Positions 54,459-63,091 of a stretch of DNA of 64,000 bases are shown here, piece after piece (position 1 is the first letter of the stretch; each line of letters begins with the position of its first letter). The stretch is from Aliiroseovarius sp. F20344. GTDB lineage: Bacteria > Pseudomonadota > Alphaproteobacteria > Rhodobacterales > Rhodobacteraceae. Where the stretch lies: positions 498,501 through 562,500 of the forward strand of contig NZ_JALKBG010000008.1 in assembly GCF_023016155.1 (NCBI RefSeq). The letters are read 5' to 3'. The notes under the pieces are model-generated. The model had not been told where the DNA came from, searched no databases, and was given only the letters and a program-made list of their open reading frames with translations. Both the position numbers and the translations under genes were made by a program.

Positions 54459-56714
54459 ATGAGCCGCTTTGCTGCCCCCATCGCCGAACAGATCTGGGAT
54501 ATGAAATACCGTTTGAAACAAGCGGATGGGACCCCCGAAGATCAAACGGTCGAGGATACGTGGCGACGTGTCGCGCGTGCCCTTTCGGCGTCAGAGACCG
54601 AGCAAGAGCAGCGATTCTACGAAGCCCTTGAAGATTTCAAATATCTGCCCGCAGGCCGCATCACCGCAGGCGCGGGCACAGGGCGCTCGGTCACCTTGTT
54701 CAACTGTTTTGTAATGGGCACCATCCCGGACAGCATGGGCGGCATTTTCGACATGCTGAAAGAAGCCGCGTTAACCATGCAGCAAGGTGGTGGGATCGGC
54801 TATGACTTCTCAACTATTCGCCCGCGTGGTGCGGATGTGATGGGCGTTGCGGCAGATGCATCTGGCCCGCTGTCTTTCATGGATGTCTGGGACGCAATGT
54901 GCCGCACCATCATGTCCGCAGGCTCGCGCCGCGGGGCGATGATGGCGACCATGCGTTGCGACCACCCGGACATTCAGGACTTCATCACCGCGAAATCTGA
55001 TGCCGCCCGACTGCGCATGTTCAACATGTCGGTACTTGTCACCGATGATTTCATGTCCGCTGTAAAGGAAGACGGCAGCTGGGATCTGAAGTTTGGCGAC
55101 ACGATCTATCATACGGTCGAGGCCCGTGATCTTTGGAATAAGATCATGAAGGCGACCTATGATTACGCAGAGCCGGGCGTGATTTTCATTGATCGCATCA
55201 ATCAGATGAACAATCTGAACTACTGCGAAACCATCGCGGCAACAAACCCGTGCGGCGAACAGCCCTTGCCGCCCTATGGCGCCTGTCTGCTGGGGTCGAT
55301 CAACCTTGCCAAACTGGTCACCGACCCGTTTGAGGATGCGGCCAAGCTTGATGGCGATGCTCTGACCGAATTGGTCGCCACTGCCGTGCGCATGATGGAC
55401 AACGTGGTCGATGAAAGCCGTTTCCCGCTGGAAGCTCAGGCGCAGGAAGCCCAAGCCAAACGCCGCATCGGTCTTGGTGTCACCGGACTGGCGGACGCGC
55501 TTTTGATGTTGGGTCTGCGGTACGGATCGGACGAGGCCGCGGCCCAGACCGAGGCGTGGATGAAGCAGATCGCACGCGCGTCTTATTTGGCGTCGGTCGA
55601 GCTGGCCAAGGAAAAGGGTCCGTTCCCGCTGTTTGACGCCGAAAAATTCCTCGCTTCGGGCTCGCTTCAGCACATGGATGATGACGTGCGCGAGGCGATC
55701 CGCGAACATGGCATCCGGAATGCGCTTCTGACCTCGATCGCGCCAACAGGCACCATCAGCCTCTATGCGGGCAACGTGTCCTCGGGCATCGAGCCGGTCT
55801 TCGCCTATGCGTACACGCGCAAAGTTCTGCAAAAAGACGGCACACGCACTGAAGAAGAGGTTGTGGATTACGCCGTGCAGCTATGGCGTGACAAATTCGG
55901 CGACAAAGAGCTGCCGGACTATTTCGTCAACGCACAAACATTGGCCCCGCTGGAGCACGTGAAGATGCAGGCAGCGGCCCAGAAATGGATCGACAGCTCG
56001 ATTTCGAAAACCATCAACTGCCCCGAAGACATCAGCTTTGATGACTTCAAGGACGTCTACATGGAAGCATGGGAAACCGGCTGCAAAGGCTGCACCACGT
56101 ATCGCCCCAATGACGTGACCGGATCGGTTCTGTCTGTGTCCGAGGAAAGCGAGAAAGCCCCCGAGGCTGATAGCGGTGCGGATGTAGTCTATATCTCAGA
56201 GCCATTGGACCGCCCGCAGTCTTTGGAGGGACATACCTACAAGGTGAAATGGCCTGACAGCGAGCACGCGATTTACATCACCGTGAACGACTTGATCATG
56301 AACGGCCATCGCCGCCCGTTTGAGGTTTTCATCAACTCCAAGAACATGGAGCATTTCGCCTGGACCGTTGCGCTCACCCGTATGATTTCGGCCGTGTTCC
56401 GGCGCGGGGGCGATGTGAGCTTTGTTGTGGAAGAACTGAAAGCCGTGTTCGACCCGCGCGGTGGTGCTTGGATGGATGGGAAATACATCCCCTCGATCTT
56501 GGCCGCGATCGGCTCTGTCATCGAACGCCACATGATCGCAACAGGGTTCCTTGAAGGCGAGGGCATGGGCCTGAAGTCTGACCCACAGGCCGAGGTTGTC
56601 AACCTGGGCGAACCGCCCCGTGGCAAAGCGTGCCCAAGCTGCGGACAGTTCGACATGCGCATGATCGAAGGGTGCATGACCTGCGCGTCATGTGGCCATT
56701 CAAAGTGCGGTTGA
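54459..56714 (+). CDS. nrdJ: Adenosylcobalamin-dependent ribonucleoside-diphosphate reductase
   Basis: The 751-residue class II reductase makes deoxynucleotides with B12 rather than a diiron/tyrosyl radical. It has the active-site N-x-C-x-E in NPCGEQPLPPYG and FNCFVMG. The C-terminal domain carries redox and zinc cysteines (CPSCGQ and CMTCASCG). No cobalamin riboswitch is visible upstream. The preceding tRNA-like gene is close enough to share a transcript. A 7-bp hairpin (CGGCTCC/GGAGCCG, 56740-56769) follows and may terminate transcription. Confidence 0.96.
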   Translation: MSRFAAPIAEQIWDMKYRLKQADGTPEDQTVEDTWRRVARALSASETEQEQRFYEALEDFKYLPAGRITAGAGTGRSVTLFNCFVMGTIPDSMGGIFDMLKEAALTMQQGGGIGYDFSTIRPRGADVMGVAADASGPLSFMDVWDAMCRTIMSAGSRRGAMMATMRCDHPDIQDFITAKSDAARLRMFNMSVLVTDDFMSAVKEDGSWDLKFGDTIYHTVEARDLWNKIMKATYDYAEPGVIFIDRINQMNNLNYCETIAATNPCGEQPLPPYGACLLGSINLAKLVTDPFEDAAKLDGDALTELVATAVRMMDNVVDESRFPLEAQAQEAQAKRRIGLGVTGLADALLMLGLRYGSDEAAAQTEAWMKQIARASYLASVELAKEKGPFPLFDAEKFLASGSLQHMDDDVREAIREHGIRNALLTSIAPTGTISLYAGNVSSGIEPVFAYAYTRKVLQKDGTRTEEEVVDYAVQLWRDKFGDKELPDYFVNAQTLAPLEHVKMQAAAQKWIDSSISKTINCPEDISFDDFKDVYMEAWETGCKGCTTYRPNDVTGSVLSVSEESEKAPEADSGADVVYISEPLDRPQSLEGHTYKVKWPDSEHAIYITVNDLIMNGHRRPFEVFINSKNMEHFAWTVALTRMISAVFRRGGDVSFVVEELKAVFDPRGGAWMDGKYIPSILAAIGSVIERHMIATGFLEGEGMGLKSDPQAEVVNLGEPPRGKACPSCGQFDMRMIEGCMTCASCGHSKCG

Positions 56715-57023
56715 ATAAAGCTTTTTGAGTTGATCAAACGGCTCCTGTCGCACGTTAGGCGGGAGCCGCAAGAGGCTGCAAACGCAAGTGATTCTTGCTT
56801 TGTGGGTTCGCACGGTCAGAGAAACAGTTTATTCCACCTTCGGCGAACTGGTTTAGATTGCTTTTTGCTGTCGGAATGTGGTGAATCCCCAGCAAATATC
56901 GTCAGCTGTCATATTTTTGACCGGAATCTGATTTTACGTTTTGTTTTACGCTGTTGTTGGTGGATGTTGAGCGGACTCAACGCCGCAAATTATTTTAATA
57001 ACGATGAGAAGCAGTTTTAGTTT
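56715..57023. other. AT-richer spacer between nrdJ and the sulfotransferase gene
   Basis: Apart from the possible nrdJ terminator at 56740-56769, no gene is supported here. A 96-codon frame at 56730 has a poor, cysteine- and arginine-rich composition and no ribosome-binding site. The last 150 bp are notably A/T rich and probably contain the promoter of the polysaccharide genes that follow. Confidence 0.6.
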
Positions 57024-57980
57024 ATGACCCAATCCACGCCGACTTTCATCCATATCGGGATACACAAGACCGGCTCATCCACTCTGCAGCAAAAATTCCG
57101 TACGCACCCGTCGATGTACTATGTCGAGCGGGCAGACGTACGCAATGCTTTCATTGGCCACTTGCTGGATTTTAACGAAGCACCATTTCAGGCCGAAACC
57201 GAACGCGCAACTGAGCAAGGTAAGGCTTTGGTCATGTCGCACGAGCGCCTGACAGGCTATCCCGCATCCGGCGGGTTTGATCGAGAAATCATCGCGGCCC
57301 GTTTGGCCAAAGCTTTTCCGGATGCGAAGATACTTGTCTTGTTCCGAGAGCAGTCCCGGTGGATCAAAAGCTTTTATCAACAATATGTGGCAGATGGAGG
57401 TGGATTGACGCTGAAAGAGTTTCTGACCAATCCGCAGCCTCAGATCTATAAACTGCCCGCGTTTGAGCTGGACTATCTGAACTATCACAAGCTTGTTTCT
57501 TTGTATCACAACAATTTTGGCGCGGAAAACGTCCTGGCCTTGCCTTACGAGCTTATGGTGCAAGACTTTGATTCATTTACAACGCGGTTGAATGCGTTCT
57601 TTGGATTTGATTTGCAGCTCGAAAACGAAGTGACAAATCGGTCGCGTCCGTTGATGCCGCTTCTGTTTATGCGTTTCGTGAATGGCACAATTGGCAATAC
57701 ACAGCTTTCACCCGGAGGCTTTGTGCCACTGGGGTACTTGAAATTGGCCACCAAGCTTTTGGGCAAAATTCCTGGCGCACGATCAATGGACAAACGAATT
57801 TCGACACGGTTTGATCGTCTGATTGAAGAAAAGATTGAAGGCTATTACGATGAAAGCAACGGGGATCTGGAAGCTCTGATCGGCATGGATTTGAAGCCGT
57901 TCGGGTATTTCCCTGATACGATTGAGGCACAGATGCAAAAGGACAGCAGCCCGATGCTGGGCGAAACGTCAATCATTTGA
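57024..57980 (+). CDS. Sulfotransferase-family protein
   Basis: The 318-residue protein begins with the PAPS 5'-phosphosulfate loop FIHIGIHKTGSSTLQ. The 3'-phosphate-binding region LVLFREQSRWIKSFYQQYV follows. That identifies the sulfotransferase superfamily, probably modifying a carbohydrate. It lies at the start of the surface-polysaccharide segment. The acceptor is unknown. No ribosome-binding consensus is obvious at the ATG, and base composition is lower in GC than the neighbouring nrdJ gene. Confidence 0.82.
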   Translation: MTQSTPTFIHIGIHKTGSSTLQQKFRTHPSMYYVERADVRNAFIGHLLDFNEAPFQAETERATEQGKALVMSHERLTGYPASGGFDREIIAARLAKAFPDAKILVLFREQSRWIKSFYQQYVADGGGLTLKEFLTNPQPQIYKLPAFELDYLNYHKLVSLYHNNFGAENVLALPYELMVQDFDSFTTRLNAFFGFDLQLENEVTNRSRPLMPLLFMRFVNGTIGNTQLSPGGFVPLGYLKLATKLLGKIPGARSMDKRISTRFDRLIEEKIEGYYDESNGDLEALIGMDLKPFGYFPDTIEAQMQKDSSPMLGETSII

Positions 57981-58067
57981 AGACGAAGCTCCGGCCACAT
58001 GATTTCTCGGGCCGCGAGGGGGTAAATTGGGGTAAGGATGGGCCGTGCCTTTGGGGCGGAGATTGAG

Positions 58068-58994
58068 ATGAACGAAATTTTACAAAATATTGATGCCGAG
58101 GTACTGGGCGCGGAATTGCCGCGCACAGATCGGTTTTACCGACAGCTTGTCCTGATCCGTCGGTTCGAACAAAAGCTGTTGGAGCTTTTCACCAACAATT
58201 TGCTCGCCGGAACAACGCATACGTCAATGGGACAAGAAGCGAATGCCGTGGCGATTATGGAAGCGCTTGAGCTGGACAAAGACATGGTTTGGTCCAACCA
58301 CCGCTGTCACGGGCATTTCCTGTCTTATTGTGGACAAAGCTATCGCCTGTTTGCCGAAATCTTGGGGCGCCGCACGGGCGCTTGTGGCGGGCGTGGTGGT
58401 TCGCAACACCTACACTGGCGCAACTTCTATTCGTCGGGCATTCAAGGGGGCTTTGCTGCAGCGGCCGTGGGTGCCGCATTGGCCGAGAAGGACAAAGGTG
58501 CGATCAGCTGTATCTTTATGGGCGACGGTACCATGGGCGAGGGGGCCGTCTACGAGGCGTTGAACTTCGCGTCGCTTCTGTCAGCACCTGTCTTGTTTGT
58601 GGTCGAGGACAACGGAATTGCGCAAACCACCCCAAAGGAACTGGGCGTGGCCGGGTCGATCACAGATCGTGCGAAGGCGTTTGGGATCGATTGCCATCAT
58701 ATTGCCAGCACCGATGCGGATGACATTTATAAAGGTGTTGCACCGATTGTAGATCAGATCCGATCAAGCGGGCGGCCCGCGTGGTTACATCTGGAAACGG
58801 TCCGCCTTGGCCCGCATTCCAAAGGCGATGATACGCGGGATGAAACCTACGTTGCCGAATTGCAAAAACGTGACCCGCTAGTGCTTTATCGGGATCGGGT
58901 TTCTGACCCGGACGCGTTGGAGCAATGGTGTGATGACCACATCGCCGAGGTACTTGAAGTAGCTTTGAAGGATGAAGTTGCATGCGCGTCGTAG
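58068..58994 (+). CDS. 2-oxoacid dehydrogenase E1 component, alpha subunit
   Basis: The 308-residue TPP enzyme subunit has FYRQLVLIRRFEQKL at the start, the active-site NHRCHGHFLS region, the diphosphate/metal motif MGDGTMGEG...EDNG, and the loop TRDETY near the C-terminus. It matches the alpha subunit of pyruvate or acetoin dehydrogenase. ATG 58068 follows GGAG by 7 nt. It is coupled to the beta gene (13 nt overlap) and then to the lipoyl-NeuD fusion, so it decarboxylates a 2-oxoacid for transfer to that protein. The substrate is unknown. Confidence 0.92.
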   Translation: MNEILQNIDAEVLGAELPRTDRFYRQLVLIRRFEQKLLELFTNNLLAGTTHTSMGQEANAVAIMEALELDKDMVWSNHRCHGHFLSYCGQSYRLFAEILGRRTGACGGRGGSQHLHWRNFYSSGIQGGFAAAAVGAALAEKDKGAISCIFMGDGTMGEGAVYEALNFASLLSAPVLFVVEDNGIAQTTPKELGVAGSITDRAKAFGIDCHHIASTDADDIYKGVAPIVDQIRSSGRPAWLHLETVRLGPHSKGDDTRDETYVAELQKRDPLVLYRDRVSDPDALEQWCDDHIAEVLEVALKDEVACAS

Positions 58995-59911
58995 AAGAGC
59001 TGCGGGACAGCCTGTTTTCAATCATGCAACGTGATCCTAAGACGATTGTCTTGGGGGAAGATCTATTGGATCCGTATGGCGGGGCCTTCAAGGTCACGCA
59101 GGGATTGTCGGACGCCTATCCAGACAATGTGATCACGACTCCGATTTCAGAGGCCGGCCTTGTCGGAGTCGGACTTGGTATGGCCTTGCGCGGACGCACA
59201 GTTCTGGCTGAGATCATGTTTGGCGATTTTCTGACCCTGACCACAGATCAATTGGTCAACCATGCCGCCAAGGTAAAATGGATGTTCAACGACGCTGTGG
59301 ATGCAAGCCTTGTGGTGCGCACGCCTATGGGCGGCGGACGCGGTTATGGGCCGACGCATTCGCAAAGCATCGAAAAGCATTTTTGCGGTGTGCCGGGGCT
59401 GACCGTCATGGCCGTAAACCAATTTCAAAGCCCCGGTGAGCTTCTGAAACAGGCAGCGGGACTTGGCAGCCCGGTTTTGTTCATTGAGAACAAGATCATG
59501 TATTCGAAACTGGTCGAGCCTGATCGCCTTGTCAGCTACGACCGGCCTGATGCGGTCATTCTGACCTATGGCGGCGTGACCGAGTTTTGCGTGCAGTCAG
59601 CCGAACGGCTGTTGGAGGATGAAGAGATCACGGTCGAAGTGGTACCAGTGCAACACTTGTCGCCAATGCCAGGCGATCTTATCCGCGCGGCGGCTTCGAA
59701 ATCGGATCGTGTTTTCACGGTCGAGGAAGGATCGGAAAGCTGGGGTTTTGGGGCCGCAGTGGCCGAGGAAATTCTGTCAGCGGGTATAGCCCCGCGTCAT
59801 TTCCAATCCATTGCTGCCGATCCGACCGCAATCCCAAGTGCGCGCAATTGGGAATTGGAAATCCTACCCAGCGTCGACAAAATCGAACGCGCAGTTTTGG
59901 CTTCGTTCTAA
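58982..59911 (+). CDS. 2-oxoacid dehydrogenase E1 component, beta subunit
   Basis: The 309-residue partner of the alpha subunit has LGEDLLDPYGGAFKVTQG, PISEAGLVGVGLGMAL (the TPP-activating glutamate) and FGDFLTL. A C-terminal transketolase-C domain includes EVVPVQHLSPMP. It completes the alpha2-beta2 E1. In PDH-like complexes this subunit docks on the small binding domain of E2, which is present in the next gene. Its gene lies 10 bp upstream of the fusion gene. Confidence 0.92.
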   Translation: MRVVEELRDSLFSIMQRDPKTIVLGEDLLDPYGGAFKVTQGLSDAYPDNVITTPISEAGLVGVGLGMALRGRTVLAEIMFGDFLTLTTDQLVNHAAKVKWMFNDAVDASLVVRTPMGGGRGYGPTHSQSIEKHFCGVPGLTVMAVNQFQSPGELLKQAAGLGSPVLFIENKIMYSKLVEPDRLVSYDRPDAVILTYGGVTEFCVQSAERLLEDEEITVEVVPVQHLSPMPGDLIRAAASKSDRVFTVEEGSESWGFGAAVAEEILSAGIAPRHFQSIAADPTAIPSARNWELEILPSVDKIERAVLASF

Positions 59912-59921
59912 AGGAAAAATC

Positions 59922-61010
59922 ATGGCACTTATCGACATCATGACCCCTCGGGTAAATGCAAATGAAGACGAGGTTTTGGTTGCCGAGCTGAACGTTGCAG
60001 TCGGCGATCAGGTCGAAGAGGGGGATCTTCTGATCTCGGCCGAGACGACGAAAGCCTCGGTTGATATTGAAGCCACGCATGCTGGAACGGTCGCCAAGAT
60101 CAACGCCAAAAAAGGCCGGATGATCGCAAGCGGCAGTGTGATTTTGGTGATCGACACTTGCGGCGATGACGCAGCAGCGGGTGATGAGGCCGGCGGGGCT
60201 GACGCTGGCAGCGCCGAGGTTAAGGTGACCACCAAAGCACGCATGCGGGCGGAAGAACTTGGCGTGGATCTGGATACAGTTCAGCCTAAAGCTGGCCGTA
60301 TTGGCGTGTCCGAAGTCGAAGCGGCGGCACGCAAAGGCTCGGGTGACGGACCGGCTGTCACTGCGATGCAAGCCGTCTTGGTCGGCGGCGGTGGTCATGG
60401 TGCGACGATTGGTGAAATCGCTGTGGCGTGTGGTTGGGACTTGGTTGGCGCAGTTGATGGTAAACTGCCAAAAGGAACACAGGTCATTTCCGGGGTTCAG
60501 GTGATCGATACCGATGATGCGTTGCAGTCACTTTATGACAGCGGAGTGCGCGTTGCGTTTGTGGGTATTGGCGGCGCGACCTCGTCCGAGACGCGCAAGG
60601 CGGTCTATGAAAAGCTGTACGCCATTGGTTTTATCATGCCGCCATTGGTCCACCCGACGGCTCATTTCGGTGCGGATGTGAAACTAGGGCCGGCAAGCTA
60701 TGTGTTGCCAAACGCCATGGTTGGTCCACGGTGCCGGATTGGGGCAAATGTGATTGTGAATTCGTCCAGCACGGTGGCTCATGATTGCGTAGTTGGGGAT
60801 CATGCCCATTTGACACCCGCAGCGATCCTTGCTGGTAATGTTGGCATTGGTGAGGGCAGTGTTGTTGGAATGGGGGCATCGGTGCTCTTTGGCGTTTCCG
60901 TTGGGCAGGGTTGCCTGATCCACAACAATGTTTCCGTCCTGATGGACGTTCCTGACTTTACCGAATTGTCATTGGAACACGCCCCGAAACGCAGGGACCT
61001 TGAAGTCTAG
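59922..61010 (+). CDS. Lipoyl domain - E1/E3-binding domain - NeuD/PglD-type acyltransferase fusion
   Basis: The 362-residue protein is continuous in one frame. Residues 1-80 are a lipoyl domain with the modifiable lysine at about position 44 (in ETTKASVDIE). About 100-139 are a peripheral subunit-binding domain (TTKARMRAEELGVDLDTV ... GRIGVSEVEAA). From about 150 it is a NeuD/PglD sugar O/N-acyltransferase with the GGGGHG nucleotide loop, hexapeptide-repeat beta-helix and the catalytic His in VAHDCVVGDHAHL. The E2 catalytic core is absent. AAAGGA precedes the ATG. The stop overlaps the convergent glycosyltransferase stop as CTAG. Confidence 0.88.
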   Translation: MALIDIMTPRVNANEDEVLVAELNVAVGDQVEEGDLLISAETTKASVDIEATHAGTVAKINAKKGRMIASGSVILVIDTCGDDAAAGDEAGGADAGSAEVKVTTKARMRAEELGVDLDTVQPKAGRIGVSEVEAAARKGSGDGPAVTAMQAVLVGGGGHGATIGEIAVACGWDLVGAVDGKLPKGTQVISGVQVIDTDDALQSLYDSGVRVAFVGIGGATSSETRKAVYEKLYAIGFIMPPLVHPTAHFGADVKLGPASYVLPNAMVGPRCRIGANVIVNSSSTVAHDCVVGDHAHLTPAAILAGNVGIGEGSVVGMGASVLFGVSVGQGCLIHNNVSVLMDVPDFTELSLEHAPKRRDLEV

Positions 61011-62080
61011 CTTTCCTTTGTCGCCCGCGCGATGACTTGGTCCCAGTCCTGTAGAATTTGGCTAGGGGCCAACCGGTCGCGGTTGATCGCGGCCGCGTCC
61101 GCCATATGCGTGCGCAAGTCGCGATCCTTCAGCAATCGAATGATGTTATCCGCCAAAGCTTCGCTGTCATCGACAGGAACGAGCAATCCGTTTTCGCCTT
61201 CGGAGATGATCTCGCGCGGGCCGAAATCACAATCGGTGGACACCACGGGCAGGCCGTTGACGGTGGCTTCTGCCAGTACATTGGGGAAGCCCTCAAACCG
61301 CGAGGGCATGACCAGCACATCCGCGTCGGATAGCCACGAACCGGGTGTCGGGCTCGCCCCTGGCAGGGCGACGTGATCGGTCAGGGAAAGAGATGAGCGC
61401 AGCTCTTCCAAATGCGCGCGCTCCGGCCCTTCGCCGTGGATGGTCAGTTTTGCCTCTGGAACCGCTTGGATGATTTGGACCATTGCGTGCAAAAGAACGT
61501 CAAAGCCCTTTTGCTTGTCCAAACGTCCGACTGCAACCATTCGGTTCTTCACAGAATTCGGAGCGGCTTTGTGAGTCTCGTGCGGGGCGCATGGGTTCGG
61601 AATCACTACAGATGTGCCCTGTACCGAAGAGGGCAAGTCTGCACGCGCCCGTTCCGTTTGCATCACGGCGCAGGCTGCACGGCGCACCAACAGGTTCTGT
61701 GCGTGCCGCCAGACTGGATGGGCATTCTGGGCACGTGGATTGTTGCGTTCTGAAATCACAACCGGGGTGCCGGTTCCAATGGCAGCGGCAAGGCTGAGGA
61801 CATTCACTTTTGTCAAGAAGGACAGAACCACATCAGGGCGTTCGCGTCGGATAGCTTGCCGGATCATTTTTAACCGCGCAAAAGGGGATCCGCTTTTCGC
61901 CCCATCTGGTACAAGAAGCTGAACGTCTTCGGGGTAGGGGAAATAGGACCCGCTTTCGGGCATGTCAAAACCCATGACGGTCACATCATTCCCAAGTTGT
62001 GCGCGATAGGCGGCGATCATGGCGACAACCTTTTCAGCGCCGCCTGCGCCGAATCCGCCCTGTATCATTAGGATTTTCAC
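61007..62080 (-). CDS. Glycosyltransferase, GT4-like
   Basis: The 357-residue protein is a two-Rossmann GT-B glycosyltransferase. The donor domain has VAVGRLDKQKGFDVLL and the E-x7-E motif PSRFEGFPNVLAEA. The N-terminal GGFGAGGAEKVVAMIAA suggests an acceptor loop. It probably adds one sugar during surface-polysaccharide synthesis. It lies 4 bp downstream of the family 2 glycosyltransferase in the same operon. Confidence 0.9.
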   Translation of the reverse strand: MKILMIQGGFGAGGAEKVVAMIAAYRAQLGNDVTVMGFDMPESGSYFPYPEDVQLLVPDGAKSGSPFARLKMIRQAIRRERPDVVLSFLTKVNVLSLAAAIGTGTPVVISERNNPRAQNAHPVWRHAQNLLVRRAACAVMQTERARADLPSSVQGTSVVIPNPCAPHETHKAAPNSVKNRMVAVGRLDKQKGFDVLLHAMVQIIQAVPEAKLTIHGEGPERAHLEELRSSLSLTDHVALPGASPTPGSWLSDADVLVMPSRFEGFPNVLAEATVNGLPVVSTDCDFGPREIISEGENGLLVPVDDSEALADNIIRLLKDRDLRTHMADAAAINRDRLAPSQILQDWDQVIARATKES

Positions 62081-62083
62081 GTA

Positions 62084-63091
62084 TTACTCCGCCGCGTCGG
62101 GCGCCTTTGTTTTATCCCCGGCGACACTATGGGGGTTCTCTGTCTCAGATAAACCGTCTGGCGCATTCAATTGGGCTTCGATCAGTGGTTGGTGCAGGTT
62201 CTTAGACTGGATGAATATGCGTCCAATGTATTCCCCCAAAATACCAAGAAACATCGCGTTCAAAGTCATGGAAAGCAAGAGCAATACTGTTGTGGTCGCA
62301 AAACCTGCGGGCCAATCCTGGCCGAAAACCAGCTTGGCGATGATGTAGAACATCATCAGAAGGAAAGTCCCCAGCCCAACCAACAAGCTAATGTAGGATG
62401 CCAGGCGTAGCGGCAAAAGCGAATGGTTGATCAACCCGTCAATGGCCAGCGATAGCATGGCGCGAAATGGAAACTTCGTTTCGCCCTCAAGCCGCGCTTG
62501 CCGGTCATATTCAAATCCGATCTGGCTGAACCCCATGCCGCTGATCAACCCACGAACATAGGGGGATCGGTCATCCACGCGCTTCAACTCGTCCAGAATG
62601 CGCCTGTCAGTTAGGCGAAACTCTCCGGCATTGCGTGGAAGGTTGTCTTCGCTGATCCGGTCGATCAAAGCATAGAAAAACCTGCGCGCGAAGGCAGTAA
62701 TACGTCCATCAGGCAAGCTGCGACGGACCCCGTAGACGACTTGATGACCTTGTTTCCATAGGTCCAGCATATGTGGAATCAGCTCGGGCGGGTCTTGCAG
62801 GTCACAATCCAGCTGGATCGCACAAGCCCCCCGTGCTGCACGATACCCGGTTAGCACAGACGCTTGATAGCCCACGTTCTTGGAAAACCGGATCACCCGG
62901 ACGTTTGGGTCGTTCTGGGCGATCTCCGAGAGGATCAGAAAGGTGTCATCATCTGAATGATTGTCGGTGAAAATGATTTCCGGTTCATATCCGTCAAGAT
63001 CCTCAAATACGGTCAGCACACGGTCATAGGCGCGTCTTACATTGGCCTCTTCGTTCAAGGCTGGGATCAGAATTGAAATTAGCGTTGTCAT
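62084..63091 (-). CDS. Membrane glycosyltransferase family 2
   Basis: The 335-residue GT-A protein has an early PALNEEANVRRAYD, the metal-binding D-x-D region LDCDLQDPPEL, and two C-terminal transmembrane helices (about 235-255 and 265-290). This resembles dolichol/undecaprenyl-phosphate sugar transferases such as ArnC and GtrB. It likely loads a sugar onto undecaprenyl phosphate. Its start overlaps the epimerase stop by 4 nt (ATGA), so the two are coupled. Confidence 0.9.
   Translation of the reverse strand: MTTLISILIPALNEEANVRRAYDRVLTVFEDLDGYEPEIIFTDNHSDDDTFLILSEIAQNDPNVRVIRFSKNVGYQASVLTGYRAARGACAIQLDCDLQDPPELIPHMLDLWKQGHQVVYGVRRSLPDGRITAFARRFFYALIDRISEDNLPRNAGEFRLTDRRILDELKRVDDRSPYVRGLISGMGFSQIGFEYDRQARLEGETKFPFRAMLSLAIDGLINHSLLPLRLASYISLLVGLGTFLLMMFYIIAKLVFGQDWPAGFATTTVLLLLSMTLNAMFLGILGEYIGRIFIQSKNLHQPLIEAQLNAPDGLSETENPHSVAGDKTKAPDAAE

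Noticed and set aside
54810-55832. 340-codon minus-strand frame opposite nrdJ
   Set aside because: Antisense to a well-supported class II reductase; composition typical of a GC-rich shadow frame.
56730-57020. 96-codon frame between nrdJ and the sulfotransferase
   Set aside because: No ribosome-binding site, no recognisable domain, odd composition, and it overlaps a probable terminator.
59912-60400. Frameshift or assembly join producing the lipoyl-NeuD fusion
   Set aside because: The frame is continuous, the linker is of the usual Ala/Gly/Asp-rich type between lipoyl and binding domains, and no stop or base-run error site is seen. Read-level confirmation is still worth having.
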